From contig DYKK01000078.1 of NCBI GenBank assembly GCA_020722625.1, positions 1-11,378 on the forward strand: DNA of 11,378 nt, written 5' to 3'. The translations under genes and the position numbers were made by a program. This stretch comes from Anaeromyxobacter dehalogenans (lineage in GTDB: Bacteria > Myxococcota_A > UBA9042 > DTJE01). This document shows, piece after piece, positions 1 to 5,828 of this stretch (its first letter is position 1; the number at the start of each line of letters is the position of its first letter). The notes below the pieces were generated by a model that worked only from the letters and a program-made list of their open reading frames with translations, did no database searches and was not told where the DNA came from.

Positions 1-61
1 ATGACGACAAAGCCACGTGCGCCGCGACGCCGGATGCCGGATGCCGGACCCCGGATGCCGG
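1..61. repeat. Direct repeat, copy 1 (61 bp)
   Basis: This copy matches bases 139-199 at 60 of 61 positions; the only difference is T56 against C194. It starts ATGACGACAAAGCC and ends in a run of five 7-bp units (29-63) of the type GCCGGAT, GCCGGAT, GCCGGAC, CCCGGAT, GCCGGGG. The copies are offset by 138 bp, so this may be part of a longer tandem array extending left of the window. Confidence 0.9.
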
Positions 62-64
62 GGG

Positions 65-107
65 CAGTGGCAGTGGACAGGCGACAGAGACAGTGTCAGT
101 GACAGTG
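65..107. repeat. CAGTG hexamer repeat cluster
   Basis: CAGTG occurs at 65, 71, 91, 97 and 103, in two groups with exact 6-bp spacing. A further copy lies at 225. Within the cluster TGTCA-G-TGACA (94-104) forms a 5+1+5 inverted repeat. The cluster lies between the two copies of the 61-bp direct repeat. Its function is unknown; it may be satellite-like low-complexity DNA or a protein-binding site. Confidence 0.75.
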
Positions 108-138
108 TCCGGACCACGTTGGACGCGGGGCGCGGCGC

Positions 139-199
139 ATGACGACAAAGCCACGTGCGCCGCGACGCCGGATGCCGGATGCCGGACCCCGGACGCCGG
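139..199. repeat. Direct repeat, copy 2 (61 bp)
   Basis: This is the second copy of the repeat at 1-61, with one substitution at 194. Its 7-bp units run 167-201: GCCGGAT twice, GCCGGAC, CCCGGAC, GCCGGCA. The sequence after it (200-240) no longer follows that after copy 1, apart from one CAGTG at 225-229. Confidence 0.9.
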
Positions 200-293
200 C
201 AAGGCAAGGGGTAGGAGTCGGTGTCAGTGCCGGTGGCGTTGGTCGCTGATCGGGGTGTTGGATGAAGGATGCTCCAGGACGGGACGGATGTTG

Positions 294-323
294 TAAGATG
301 GTTTCGCCGGACCGCTGGAGGGG
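294..323 (+). promoter_or_regulatory. Possible -10 and RBS of lipoprotein gene
   Basis: TGTAAGAT at 292-299 contains a -10-like hexamer (TAAGAT, 294-299) without a clear -35. A strong Shine-Dalgarno GGAGGGG lies at 317-323, eight bases before the ATG at 332. The RBS is well supported and decides the start codon; the promoter is only a weak match. Confidence 0.45.
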
Positions 324-331
324 CCCGCGCG

Positions 332-2212
332 ATGAGAAGGGCGCTCGTCCTGGTGGGGTTGGGAATCGGGTGGTGCGGGTGTTCCGGGTACTCGCCGGTC
401 CCCGCGGATGCCCGCGACCGGGCGACCTCGGACCGCGACGTGCCGGCGTCGGACCGGCCCGAGGCCGAAGACCCGGCCGGAACGGACTCCGGCCTCGCGC
501 GCGATGACCCGGGGATCGAACCGGACGAGGGGGGCCTCGATCCGGAACCCGTGGACTTCGCGACGGACCCGGGACTCGAGGACCCGGGCGCCCAGGACCC
601 CGGCCCCGCCGACCCGGGCCCGGAGGCCGGCCCCATGTCAGGCCAGATCCGCGTGGTCCCGGCCCTGATTGACTTCGGATTCTGGCCGGGGGGCGTGAGC
701 GTGGAGGTCCCGTTCACCGTGCAGAACATCGGACCCGGCGCGCTCATGCTCACGGCGTTCTGGCTGATCGGCGACCCGTCGTTCTCGCTGTCGGTCGGCT
801 ACGACCCCAAGGTCCTGCCAGACAAGGTCGAGTACGACGTCGCGGACACCCTCCTGAAGGCCGGGTCCTCGTTCGACGGGAAGGTGAAGTTCACGTCCAT
901 CCAGGCCCAGGAGGCCTACGCCGAGATGCGGGTCTTCTCGAGCGACCCGGCCTACCCCGAGGGGTTCCAGGTCCACATCCTCGCCAACAAGAAACTCCCG
1001 TGCCTTCAGTTCACGCCCTCGGCCCTGGACTTCGGCGCGCACGTGGTCGGGGACCCGGCGGACATCGAGGTCCGGCTGGACGCGTGCGGGGACCTCCCCC
1101 TGGTGATCTCGAAGATCGACCTCCCGCCCCCCGCCGAGGCCGCCGGGTTCTCCCTGGGATTCGAGAAGTTCCCGCTCGGCGAGGCCCCGTCGAAGGAGGC
1201 GCCCCTGTCCCTGGACCCGGGCGGCAAGGTCACCCTGCGTGTCCACTACGCCCCGACGCAACCGAGCCCGAAGGACGACACGGGGCTCCCGATCCCGGAG
1301 ACCTACGAGGTCGTCGTGTCGGACAACACGTTCACGGGGTCGTCCTTCCTGCCCGTCCGCGGGTTCGCCGTGACCGAGGCGTGCGCCATGCCCGTGATCC
1401 GGGTCGCCGAGGGCGCCTCGGTCCCGGTCGGGACGCTCCTCCACCTGTCCGGGACGTCGTCGTATTCGCCGTTCGGCCAGGTCACGACCTGGCACTGGAC
1501 CGTGTCGCAGCCCGAGGGCAACCACGGCTTCCTGCTCCCGTCGGATTCGGCGGCCGAGCCCACGTTCCTGGTCGGCGTGCCCGGCGAGTACGCCTTCACG
1601 CTGGAGGTCAACGACACGGCCGGGTCCGGGTCTTGCCCGGCCGCGCAGGCCGTGGTCACGGTCACCCAGGCGGACCGGGCCACGTTCCTGCTGACGTGGA
1701 AGACCGTCGCCCCCTTCACGCCGCAGCCGCCGTTCCTCGGCCAGGACCTGGACCTGCACTTCCTGCACCCGACCGCGGCGGGCGAGGACGCGGACAACGA
1801 CGGCAAGCCGGACGGGTACTACGACGTCCCGGAGGACTGCTTCTGGTTCAACCCGACCCCGAACTGGGACAACCTACAGCCGACCGCGTGGTGGGACGAC
1901 GACGCGCGGCTTCTGTACGACAACACCGACGGCTCCGGTCCCGAGGTGATCGTCATGGGACTCCAGTGCCTGCCGCAGAACGACTACCGCTTCGGGGTGC
2001 ACTTCTTCGATGACCACGGCTACGGCCCCGTGGACGCGACGATCCAGGCGTACGTCTCGGGGGTCCTCGTCTGGGAGGGCCAGGCGCGGCTCCAGGCCCT
2101 CGACCTCTGGGACGCGGCGGTCTTCCACTGCGGGAGCCGCTCGGTCACCGAGACCCCGGGACCGGTCATCAAGCACGATTACAAGAACCCCAGTTTCGTG
2201 GTCCCGCCGTGA
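332..2212 (+). CDS. Secreted lipoprotein, ASH/PKD-like domains
   Basis: A 626-residue probable surface lipoprotein of unknown role. The start at 332 is preferred over an upstream ATG at 269 because GGAGGGG sits eight bases before it and the protein then begins with a signal peptide (MRRALVLVGLGIGWCGC). The lipobox is imperfect: Cys17 after Gly is the likelier acylated residue, Cys15 the alternative. Residues 20-104 are an Asp/Pro/Gly-rich spacer with DPG repeats. Two beta domains of the ASH / choice-of-anchor D type follow (about 106-206 with LIDFGFWPGG, and 224-340 with SALDFGAHVVGDP). Next come a PKD/Ig-like domain (about 350-443) and a C-terminal domain (449-626) with LDLHFLHP, DADNDGKPDG, DCFWFNPTPNW and YRFGVHFFDDHGYG, resembling DUF2135/YfaP-like modules. 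The DxDxDG-type stretch could bind calcium. The MFS gene overlaps its stop codon. Domain calls come from motif recognition, not a search. Confidence 0.85.
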   Translation: MRRALVLVGLGIGWCGCSGYSPVPADARDRATSDRDVPASDRPEAEDPAGTDSGLARDDPGIEPDEGGLDPEPVDFATDPGLEDPGAQDPGPADPGPEAGPMSGQIRVVPALIDFGFWPGGVSVEVPFTVQNIGPGALMLTAFWLIGDPSFSLSVGYDPKVLPDKVEYDVADTLLKAGSSFDGKVKFTSIQAQEAYAEMRVFSSDPAYPEGFQVHILANKKLPCLQFTPSALDFGAHVVGDPADIEVRLDACGDLPLVISKIDLPPPAEAAGFSLGFEKFPLGEAPSKEAPLSLDPGGKVTLRVHYAPTQPSPKDDTGLPIPETYEVVVSDNTFTGSSFLPVRGFAVTEACAMPVIRVAEGASVPVGTLLHLSGTSSYSPFGQVTTWHWTVSQPEGNHGFLLPSDSAAEPTFLVGVPGEYAFTLEVNDTAGSGSCPAAQAVVTVTQADRATFLLTWKTVAPFTPQPPFLGQDLDLHFLHPTAAGEDADNDGKPDGYYDVPEDCFWFNPTPNWDNLQPTAWWDDDARLLYDNTDGSGPEVIVMGLQCLPQNDYRFGVHFFDDHGYGPVDATIQAYVSGVLVWEGQARLQALDLWDAAVFHCGSRSVTETPGPVIKHDYKNPSFVVPP

Positions 2213-3672
2213 GGAACCCGGATCGGGAACCACCCGGACCGCCTCCGGGAGCGGGGTGGTCGGGCGACCGCGTCCTTCAGCGCCGCGTCCTCCTCGTGGC
2301 GGTCCTTGGCTCGTTCTTGTCGTCGCTGTCGTCGAGCATCGTCGGGGTGGTCCTCCCGCGCATCGGGGAATGGGCGGCCCTGGGCGTCCACGACGTGGCG
2401 TGGGTGACCCTGGTGCCCATGCTCGTGATCGCCGCGTTCCTGCTCCCGGCCGGCTGGGCGGGCGACACGTTCGGGCACCGCGCGACCTACGTGGCGGGGA
2501 GCGCGTTCGCGACCGCGGGGAGCCTGGGGTGCGCGCTCGCGCCGGACTTTGCGTCCCTCCTCGTCTTTCGCGGGGTCCAGGGGGTCGGGGCGGCCCTGGC
2601 CATGGCCTCGGCCCCGGCCCTGATCACCCTGACCGCGGACCCGGCCCGTCGCGGGGGGGCCCTCGGGGTCACCTCGACCGCGCTGTACGTGGGGCTGACG
2701 ATCGGGCCGCCGCTCGGGGGGTGGCTCGCGTCCCTGGCGGGCTTTCGCGCGGTCTTCTTCGCGCAGGTCCCGTTGTCGCTCGTCCTGCTGATCGTTTGCG
2801 TGACCGGGCTGCCGCGGATCCGGCCCCCCGCGCGCGCGGGGCGGGGGAGGGGCGAGGCGAGGCGCCTGGACCTCGCGGGCGCGGTCCTCCTGGCCGTGGG
2901 CGTGTGCGGGCTCCTGGTGGCCCTGGCCCGCGGTCGATCGGGGTCTGTCGCGACCACGTGCGGTCTGGCCGGCGCGGCGTCGTTCGCCGGGTTCATCGCG
3001 CGCGAGCGCCGCGCCCGGTCCCCCCTCCTCGACCTCGGCCTGTTCGCGGACCGGTCGTTCCTGTCCGCGACGGCCGGGGCGTTCCTGAACTACGCGGCCC
3101 TGTTCCACGCGAACTTCCTGCTCCCGTTCTACCTCGTGGACGCACGCGGGATGGACACGGGTCGCGCCGGGTCCCTCCTGATGATCATGCCCTTGCTGAT
3201 GTCCCTGGTCGCGGGCCCGAGCGGGCACCTGTCCGACCGGATCGGCAGCCGATCGCTCGCCTCGGGCGGAATGATGCTCCTGGCCGCGGGCCTGGGCCTG
3301 TTGGCCACGTGCGACGCGGGCTCGCCGATCGCGGTCGTGGTCGCGACCCTGGTCCTGATGGGCGTGGGCACGGGGATCTTCGTCGCACCCAACACGAACA
3401 CGCTGATGGCCTCGGCGCCCCGGGAGGCCCAGGGGAGCGCGGCCGGCATCATGGCCCTGGCCCGGACCACGGGGATGATGGTGGGCACCGCGATGGCCGC
3501 GGTCGCGCACGAGACGGTCCGGGCCGCCGGGATCGGGGCGGGGATGTCTGCGGCGGACGCGGGCGCCCGGGGCCTCGGGGTCGCGTGGGCGGTCGGGTCC
3601 GCCGTGGCCGTGGTGGGCGCGGCCGTGGTCCTGGTCCGGTCGAAGACGCCGCGCTCGGACCCCGTCTTGTGA
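2209..3672 (+). CDS. MFS drug exporter, DHA2 (14-TMS) type
   Basis: A 487-residue inner-membrane transporter, probably a proton-driven exporter of small toxic compounds; the substrate is unknown. About 14 hydrophobic helices can be counted, as in the EmrB/QacA (DHA2) group. Motif A is GWAGDTFGHR (82-91), motif B has Arg121 in FRGVQGVGA, and the antiporter motif C is GLTIGPPLGG (162-171). A second-half motif A-like loop reads GHLSDRIGSR. The usual Asp of helix 1 motif D1 (LDxTIVNVALP) is Ser in LSSSIVGVVLP (40-50). The start is GTG at 2209, overlapping the lipoprotein TGA as GTGA. No Shine-Dalgarno is visible, so it probably depends on translational coupling. No later in-frame start would leave helix 1 whole. 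No EmrA-like partner is present. Confidence 0.88.
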   Translation: MRNPDREPPGPPPGAGWSGDRVLQRRVLLVAVLGSFLSSLSSSIVGVVLPRIGEWAALGVHDVAWVTLVPMLVIAAFLLPAGWAGDTFGHRATYVAGSAFATAGSLGCALAPDFASLLVFRGVQGVGAALAMASAPALITLTADPARRGGALGVTSTALYVGLTIGPPLGGWLASLAGFRAVFFAQVPLSLVLLIVCVTGLPRIRPPARAGRGRGEARRLDLAGAVLLAVGVCGLLVALARGRSGSVATTCGLAGAASFAGFIARERRARSPLLDLGLFADRSFLSATAGAFLNYAALFHANFLLPFYLVDARGMDTGRAGSLLMIMPLLMSLVAGPSGHLSDRIGSRSLASGGMMLLAAGLGLLATCDAGSPIAVVVATLVLMGVGTGIFVAPNTNTLMASAPREAQGSAAGIMALARTTGMMVGTAMAAVAHETVRAAGIGAGMSAADAGARGLGVAWAVGSAVAVVGAAVVLVRSKTPRSDPVL

Positions 3673-3678
3673 TACACT
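3667..3678 (+). promoter_or_regulatory. Extended -10 promoter of zinc-ribbon gene
   Basis: TTGTGATACACT contains a TGnTANNNT extended -10: TG at 3670-3671 and TACACT at 3673-3678. It overlaps the stop codon of the MFS gene. No -35 is recognisable at normal spacing. The same 12-base pattern (9 of 12 identical) precedes recA. Transcription would start near 3685, giving a leader of about 27 bases that contains the RBS GGAGGGG (3700-3706). Confidence 0.55.
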
Positions 3679-3711
3679 GCCGGTGGTGAACGTTCTGCCG
3701 GAGGGGCGACG

Positions 3712-4209
3712 ATGAAGGTCTGTCCGAAATGCGGGAAGAAATGGCCCGAGACGGGGAAGTTCTGTCCGATGGACGGGACGCCCCTGGTGTCCGAGGTCAC
3801 GGACGACGAGCCGGACTCGCGTCCGACGCGGGTGCTCGGACCCGGGGAACTTCCTGCCGATGTCGCCAGGGAACCGGCGGCGAGGGCGACTCCCCCGGTC
3901 GCCGAGCCTGCGGCTCCTCCCCCGGAGGCCCAGACGCGGCCGCCGCCCCGCGGAAGTCCCCCGCCCGCGGAGGAGGCCGGACCCCCCGAGCCGGACCGGC
4001 CGGGGACGTTTTCCGAGACGAAGTGGTTCATGGTCGGGGAGCACATCAAGGACGAGGAGATCGAGGCCTCGGACCTTCCGGTGGAGGACCTCCAGGAGGT
4101 CTACAAGCGGACCGGGGTCCTGCCGGAAGAGGTCCGCAAGAAATATTCCCTGCGGTATGGGACGGACGAGGACCGCAAGTCCGGCCGGGACTCTCGAAAG
4201 AAGAAATAA
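3712..4209 (+). CDS. Zinc-ribbon protein of unknown function
   Basis: A 165-residue, probably cytoplasmic protein. The N-terminus is a short zinc ribbon: Cys4, Cys7 (CPKCG) and Cys18 followed by Asp21 in FCPMDGTPL. Asp21 stands where a fourth Cys is common, a variant seen in CPxCG...FCPxDG ribbons. Residues about 30-100 are Pro/Ala/Glu-rich and probably disordered. The C-terminal block from Glu102 to about 150 (ETKWFMVGEH, EEIEASDLPVEDL, LPEEVRKKYSLRYG) is compositionally normal and looks like a conserved helical module. The tail ends in RKKK. The RBS GGAGGGG lies five bases upstream. Its own promoter and the downstream hairpin suggest a single-gene unit. I do not know the function; a small adaptor or regulator is only a guess. 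Confidence 0.8.
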   Translation: MKVCPKCGKKWPETGKFCPMDGTPLVSEVTDDEPDSRPTRVLGPGELPADVAREPAARATPPVAEPAAPPPEAQTRPPPRGSPPPAEEAGPPEPDRPGTFSETKWFMVGEHIKDEEIEASDLPVEDLQEVYKRTGVLPEEVRKKYSLRYGTDEDRKSGRDSRKKK

Positions 4210-4213
4210 CGTA

Positions 4214-4233
4214 CCTTCGCCTGGAGGCGAAGG
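4214..4233 (+). other. Perfect 8-bp hairpin after zinc-ribbon gene
   Basis: CCTTCGCC (4214-4221), loop TGGA, then GGCGAAGG (4226-4233) form a perfect 8-bp stem five bases after the stop codon at 4207-4209. No T-run follows, so it is not a classical intrinsic terminator. It could be a terminator without a U-tract, an mRNA-stabilising 3' hairpin, or a leader element of cinA. The rest of the gap (to 4318) is G/C-rich with the cinA RBS at its end. Confidence 0.6.
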
Positions 4234-4318
4234 CATTGCGGCGACGCGCCGACCGGCAGGGGGCGATTCGCGGCGCCGCAGCGGAGCGGCCGCCGCCTTC
4301 AGGCAAGGAGGGGTGGGC

Positions 4319-5038
4319 ATGGGCCGCTCCGACATCCAGGCCGACTGCGATACGACGACGGAAGCCCCCATCGTCGCGCGGCTGTTCGGACCGGGCCTCG
4401 ATGAGGTCGCGGCCTTCGTCGGCCCGCTCGGGACCGCCGCGGACCCCGCCGTCGCCTGGGAGGCATTCCCCGAGGTCCACGTGAAGTGTCCCGACCTCGA
4501 GGTCGCCGCGGTCCTGGTGGAACGCTACGGGGCCGCAGTCTATGCGTTCGGCGGGCTGCCCTTCGAGGCGTCGGTGGGCGGGGCCCTGGCCGCGGCCGGG
4601 TGGACCCTGGCGACCGCCGAGTCCTGCACGGGCGGACTGATCGGGCACCTGGTCACGAACGTCCCGGGCAGTTCGAACTATTACCGGATGGGGGTCGTGG
4701 CCTACTCGAACGAGGCCAAGGTCCGGGTCCTCGGGGTCCCGGAGGACCTGATCGCCCGGCACGGCGCGGTGTCGGAGCCGGTGGTGCGCGCGATGGCGGA
4801 GGGGGTCCGCTCCCTGGGCGGCGCGGACGTGGCCGTGTCGGTGTCCGGGGTGGCGGGTCCGGGAGGCGGGACGCCGCAGAAGCCGGTGGGGACGGTGTGG
4901 ATGGCGGTGTCGGGTCCGCAAGGGACGCGGGCCGTGCTCCGTCGCCTGGAAGGGGACCGCGGGCGGATCAAGCGGGCCGCGGCCTGGCACGCCCTGGACC
5001 TCGCGAGGCGCCTGGCGCTCGGGGAGGAGGTCTCGTGA
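4319..5038 (+). CDS. pncC: CinA-family NMN deamidase lacking COG1058 domain
   Basis: A 239-residue protein of the CinA C-terminal (PncC) family, which deamidates nicotinamide mononucleotide to nicotinate mononucleotide in NAD salvage. The deamidase domain covers about 86-239. It has the catalytic-serine motif AESCTGG (100-106, Ser102), Tyr129 and Lys134 in VAYSNEAK, HGAVSE (148-153) and SGVAGPGGGT (176-185). Residues about 15-85 resemble the KH-like middle domain of full-length CinA (RLFGPGLDEVAAF, then EVHVK and YGAAVYAFGG). The N-terminal molybdopterin-binding-like COG1058 domain is absent, so the protein is longer than stand-alone PncC but far shorter than CinA (about 400-430 residues). 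The start is fixed by AAGGAGGGG (4305-4313), five bases upstream. It lies 17 bases before the LigT-like gene, the usual cinA-ligT-recA order. Confidence 0.88.
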   Translation: MGRSDIQADCDTTTEAPIVARLFGPGLDEVAAFVGPLGTAADPAVAWEAFPEVHVKCPDLEVAAVLVERYGAAVYAFGGLPFEASVGGALAAAGWTLATAESCTGGLIGHLVTNVPGSSNYYRMGVVAYSNEAKVRVLGVPEDLIARHGAVSEPVVRAMAEGVRSLGGADVAVSVSGVAGPGGGTPQKPVGTVWMAVSGPQGTRAVLRRLEGDRGRIKRAAAWHALDLARRLALGEEVS

Positions 5039-5055
5039 CGTGAAGGGGCGAGAAG

Positions 5056-5718
5056 ATGACGACGTCGAATGCCCTCGCGCTGGTCGTGGAGCCGCCGCTC
5101 CCCGTGGCGAACACCCTGCTCGATGAGGCCCGGCGCCTGGCAAGCCGCCTCGGGGAATCCGCCGGGTCCGTGACGTGGATGCGGCCGCACCGGTACGCGG
5201 CCGCCCTCGCGGTGACGGTCCCCGCGGGTGGCGGGCGGGCGGGGCAAACGGATCGAAGCGGAGGGGCGGACCCGACCGGCGACCCGCCGGACGCCGGGGT
5301 CTTGCTCGACCCCGTGTTCCGGGCCCTCGACCTCTTGGTCCGGGGGCGGGAGGAGTTCGCGGTCCAGCTGGAACCCCTCGGCGTGGAGCCGTGCGGGGAG
5401 GGAGCGGTGGTCGCGTCGCGCCTCGTGTCGGCACGGCCGGAGGACCTCGCGGTCTTCGTCGAGGAGGCCGCGCGTCACCTCGGGGACGTCGGGATGCGCC
5501 CGGTGGAGGTCCCCGCGATCCGGATGCCGGTGGGCCTGGTCGGCGGCGAGGGGCGCGACGCGGTCCGGGCCGCCGTCGAACCCAAGGAGACACCGATCGC
5601 CGGGTGGCTGCTCGGCGGCGTGTGCCTCGCCCGGGCCTGGGTGGACCCCGAGGCGGGTCTTGTCGAGGCGGAGCGGATCCGCTTCGTCCCGCTCAAGCGC
5701 CTGGGGTCCCGGAGATAG
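5056..5718 (+). CDS. LigT/ThpR-family 2H protein, probably inactive
   Basis: A 220-residue protein that I place in the RNA 2',3'-cyclic phosphodiesterase (LigT/ThpR, 2H) superfamily from its position and weak sequence pattern. Family members hydrolyse 2',3'-cyclic RNA ends using two HxTx motifs. VTWMRPHRYAAAL (39-51) aligns with the family's WVRPENLHLTL, putting Ala-Ala-Ala where His-x-Thr belongs. RPVEVPAIRMP (148-158) aligns with RPFRPHITLAR, putting Ala and Arg at the second His and Thr. FAVQLEPLGV (101-110) fits the central strand, and the end ERIRFVPLKRL fits the terminal strand. A Gly/Pro/Asp-rich insert (58-80) separates the halves. AAGGGG (5043-5048) is the RBS. If the alignment holds, this is a non-catalytic relative, perhaps an RNA- or nucleotide-binding protein. 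It is expressed upstream of recA, with which it may be co-transcribed. Confidence 0.6.
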   Translation: MTTSNALALVVEPPLPVANTLLDEARRLASRLGESAGSVTWMRPHRYAAALAVTVPAGGGRAGQTDRSGGADPTGDPPDAGVLLDPVFRALDLLVRGREEFAVQLEPLGVEPCGEGAVVASRLVSARPEDLAVFVEEAARHLGDVGMRPVEVPAIRMPVGLVGGEGRDAVRAAVEPKETPIAGWLLGGVCLARAWVDPEAGLVEAERIRFVPLKRLGSRR

Positions 5719-5767
5719 CGCGAGAGAATCGGGGTCGGGGGCGCGATCGCCGCTCGCGTCACTTCGG

Positions 5768-5788
5768 GCTGACCGCTGACCGCTGACT
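5768..5788. repeat. Three 7-bp tandem repeats upstream of recA
   Basis: GCTGACC (5768-5774), GCTGACC (5775-5781) and GCTGACT (5782-5788) lie head to tail, ending 13 bases before the -10 hexamer TAGTCT at 5802. This covers roughly the -45 to -25 region of the proposed recA promoter. Each unit carries a TGAC core. They could be an activator or repressor operator or a simple satellite. No recognised LexA box (CTGT-N8-ACAG or GAAC-N4-GTTC) is seen. Confidence 0.7.
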
Positions 5789-5795
5789 GCTCGTT

Positions 5796-5807
5796 TTGTG
5801 GTAGTCT
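5796..5807 (+). promoter_or_regulatory. Extended -10 promoter of recA
   Basis: TTGTGGTAGTCT contains TG at 5799-5800 and TAGTCT at 5802-5807, a TGnTANNNT extended -10. It matches the zinc-ribbon promoter at 9 of 12 bases. No -35 hexamer sits at standard spacing; the GCTGACC repeats occupy that region. Transcription would start near 5814, leaving only a short leader with the RBS GAGGAGGTG (5816-5824). Confidence 0.6.
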
Positions 5808-5828
5808 CGCCGCCCGAGGAGGTGCTCC

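Larger units (their letters stand above)
1..331. other. Non-coding, repeat-rich left edge
   Basis: I find no convincing gene here. The short open frames have no plausible start signal and encode Arg/Gly/Cys-rich shadow peptides. The stretch holds a 61-bp direct repeat (two copies), 7-bp GCCGGAT-type tandem units inside each copy, a cluster of CAGTG hexamers, and a weak promoter-like sequence TAAGAT (294-299) ahead of the lipoprotein gene. The left repeat copy begins at the window edge, so its true left end cannot be seen. Confidence 0.7.

Noticed and set aside
29..201. CRISPR-like repeats in the left region
   Set aside because: There are only two long copies, the spacing is longer than a spacer, internal 7-bp units are present, and no cas genes are seen.
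93..296. 67-codon frame in the left repeat region
   Set aside because: It runs through the 61-bp repeat, has no RBS, and its peptide looks like a random GC-rich translation.
269..331. Upstream ATG as start of the lipoprotein
   Set aside because: It would bury the signal peptide behind 21 residues, and the strong RBS at 317-323 points to the ATG at 332.
2179..4371. 730-codon minus-strand frame across the MFS and zinc-ribbon genes
   Set aside because: It is antisense to genes with clear family motifs; the product is Arg/Gly/Asp/His-rich low complexity.
5743..5750. Palindrome GCGATCGC upstream of recA as an operator
   Set aside because: A single short G/C-rich palindrome is expected by chance at this base composition, and it lies well upstream of the proposed promoter.
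5719..5828. LexA/SOS box controlling recA
   Set aside because: I looked for CTGT-N8-ACAG and GAAC-N4-GTTC types and saw neither; control by an unknown operator remains possible.
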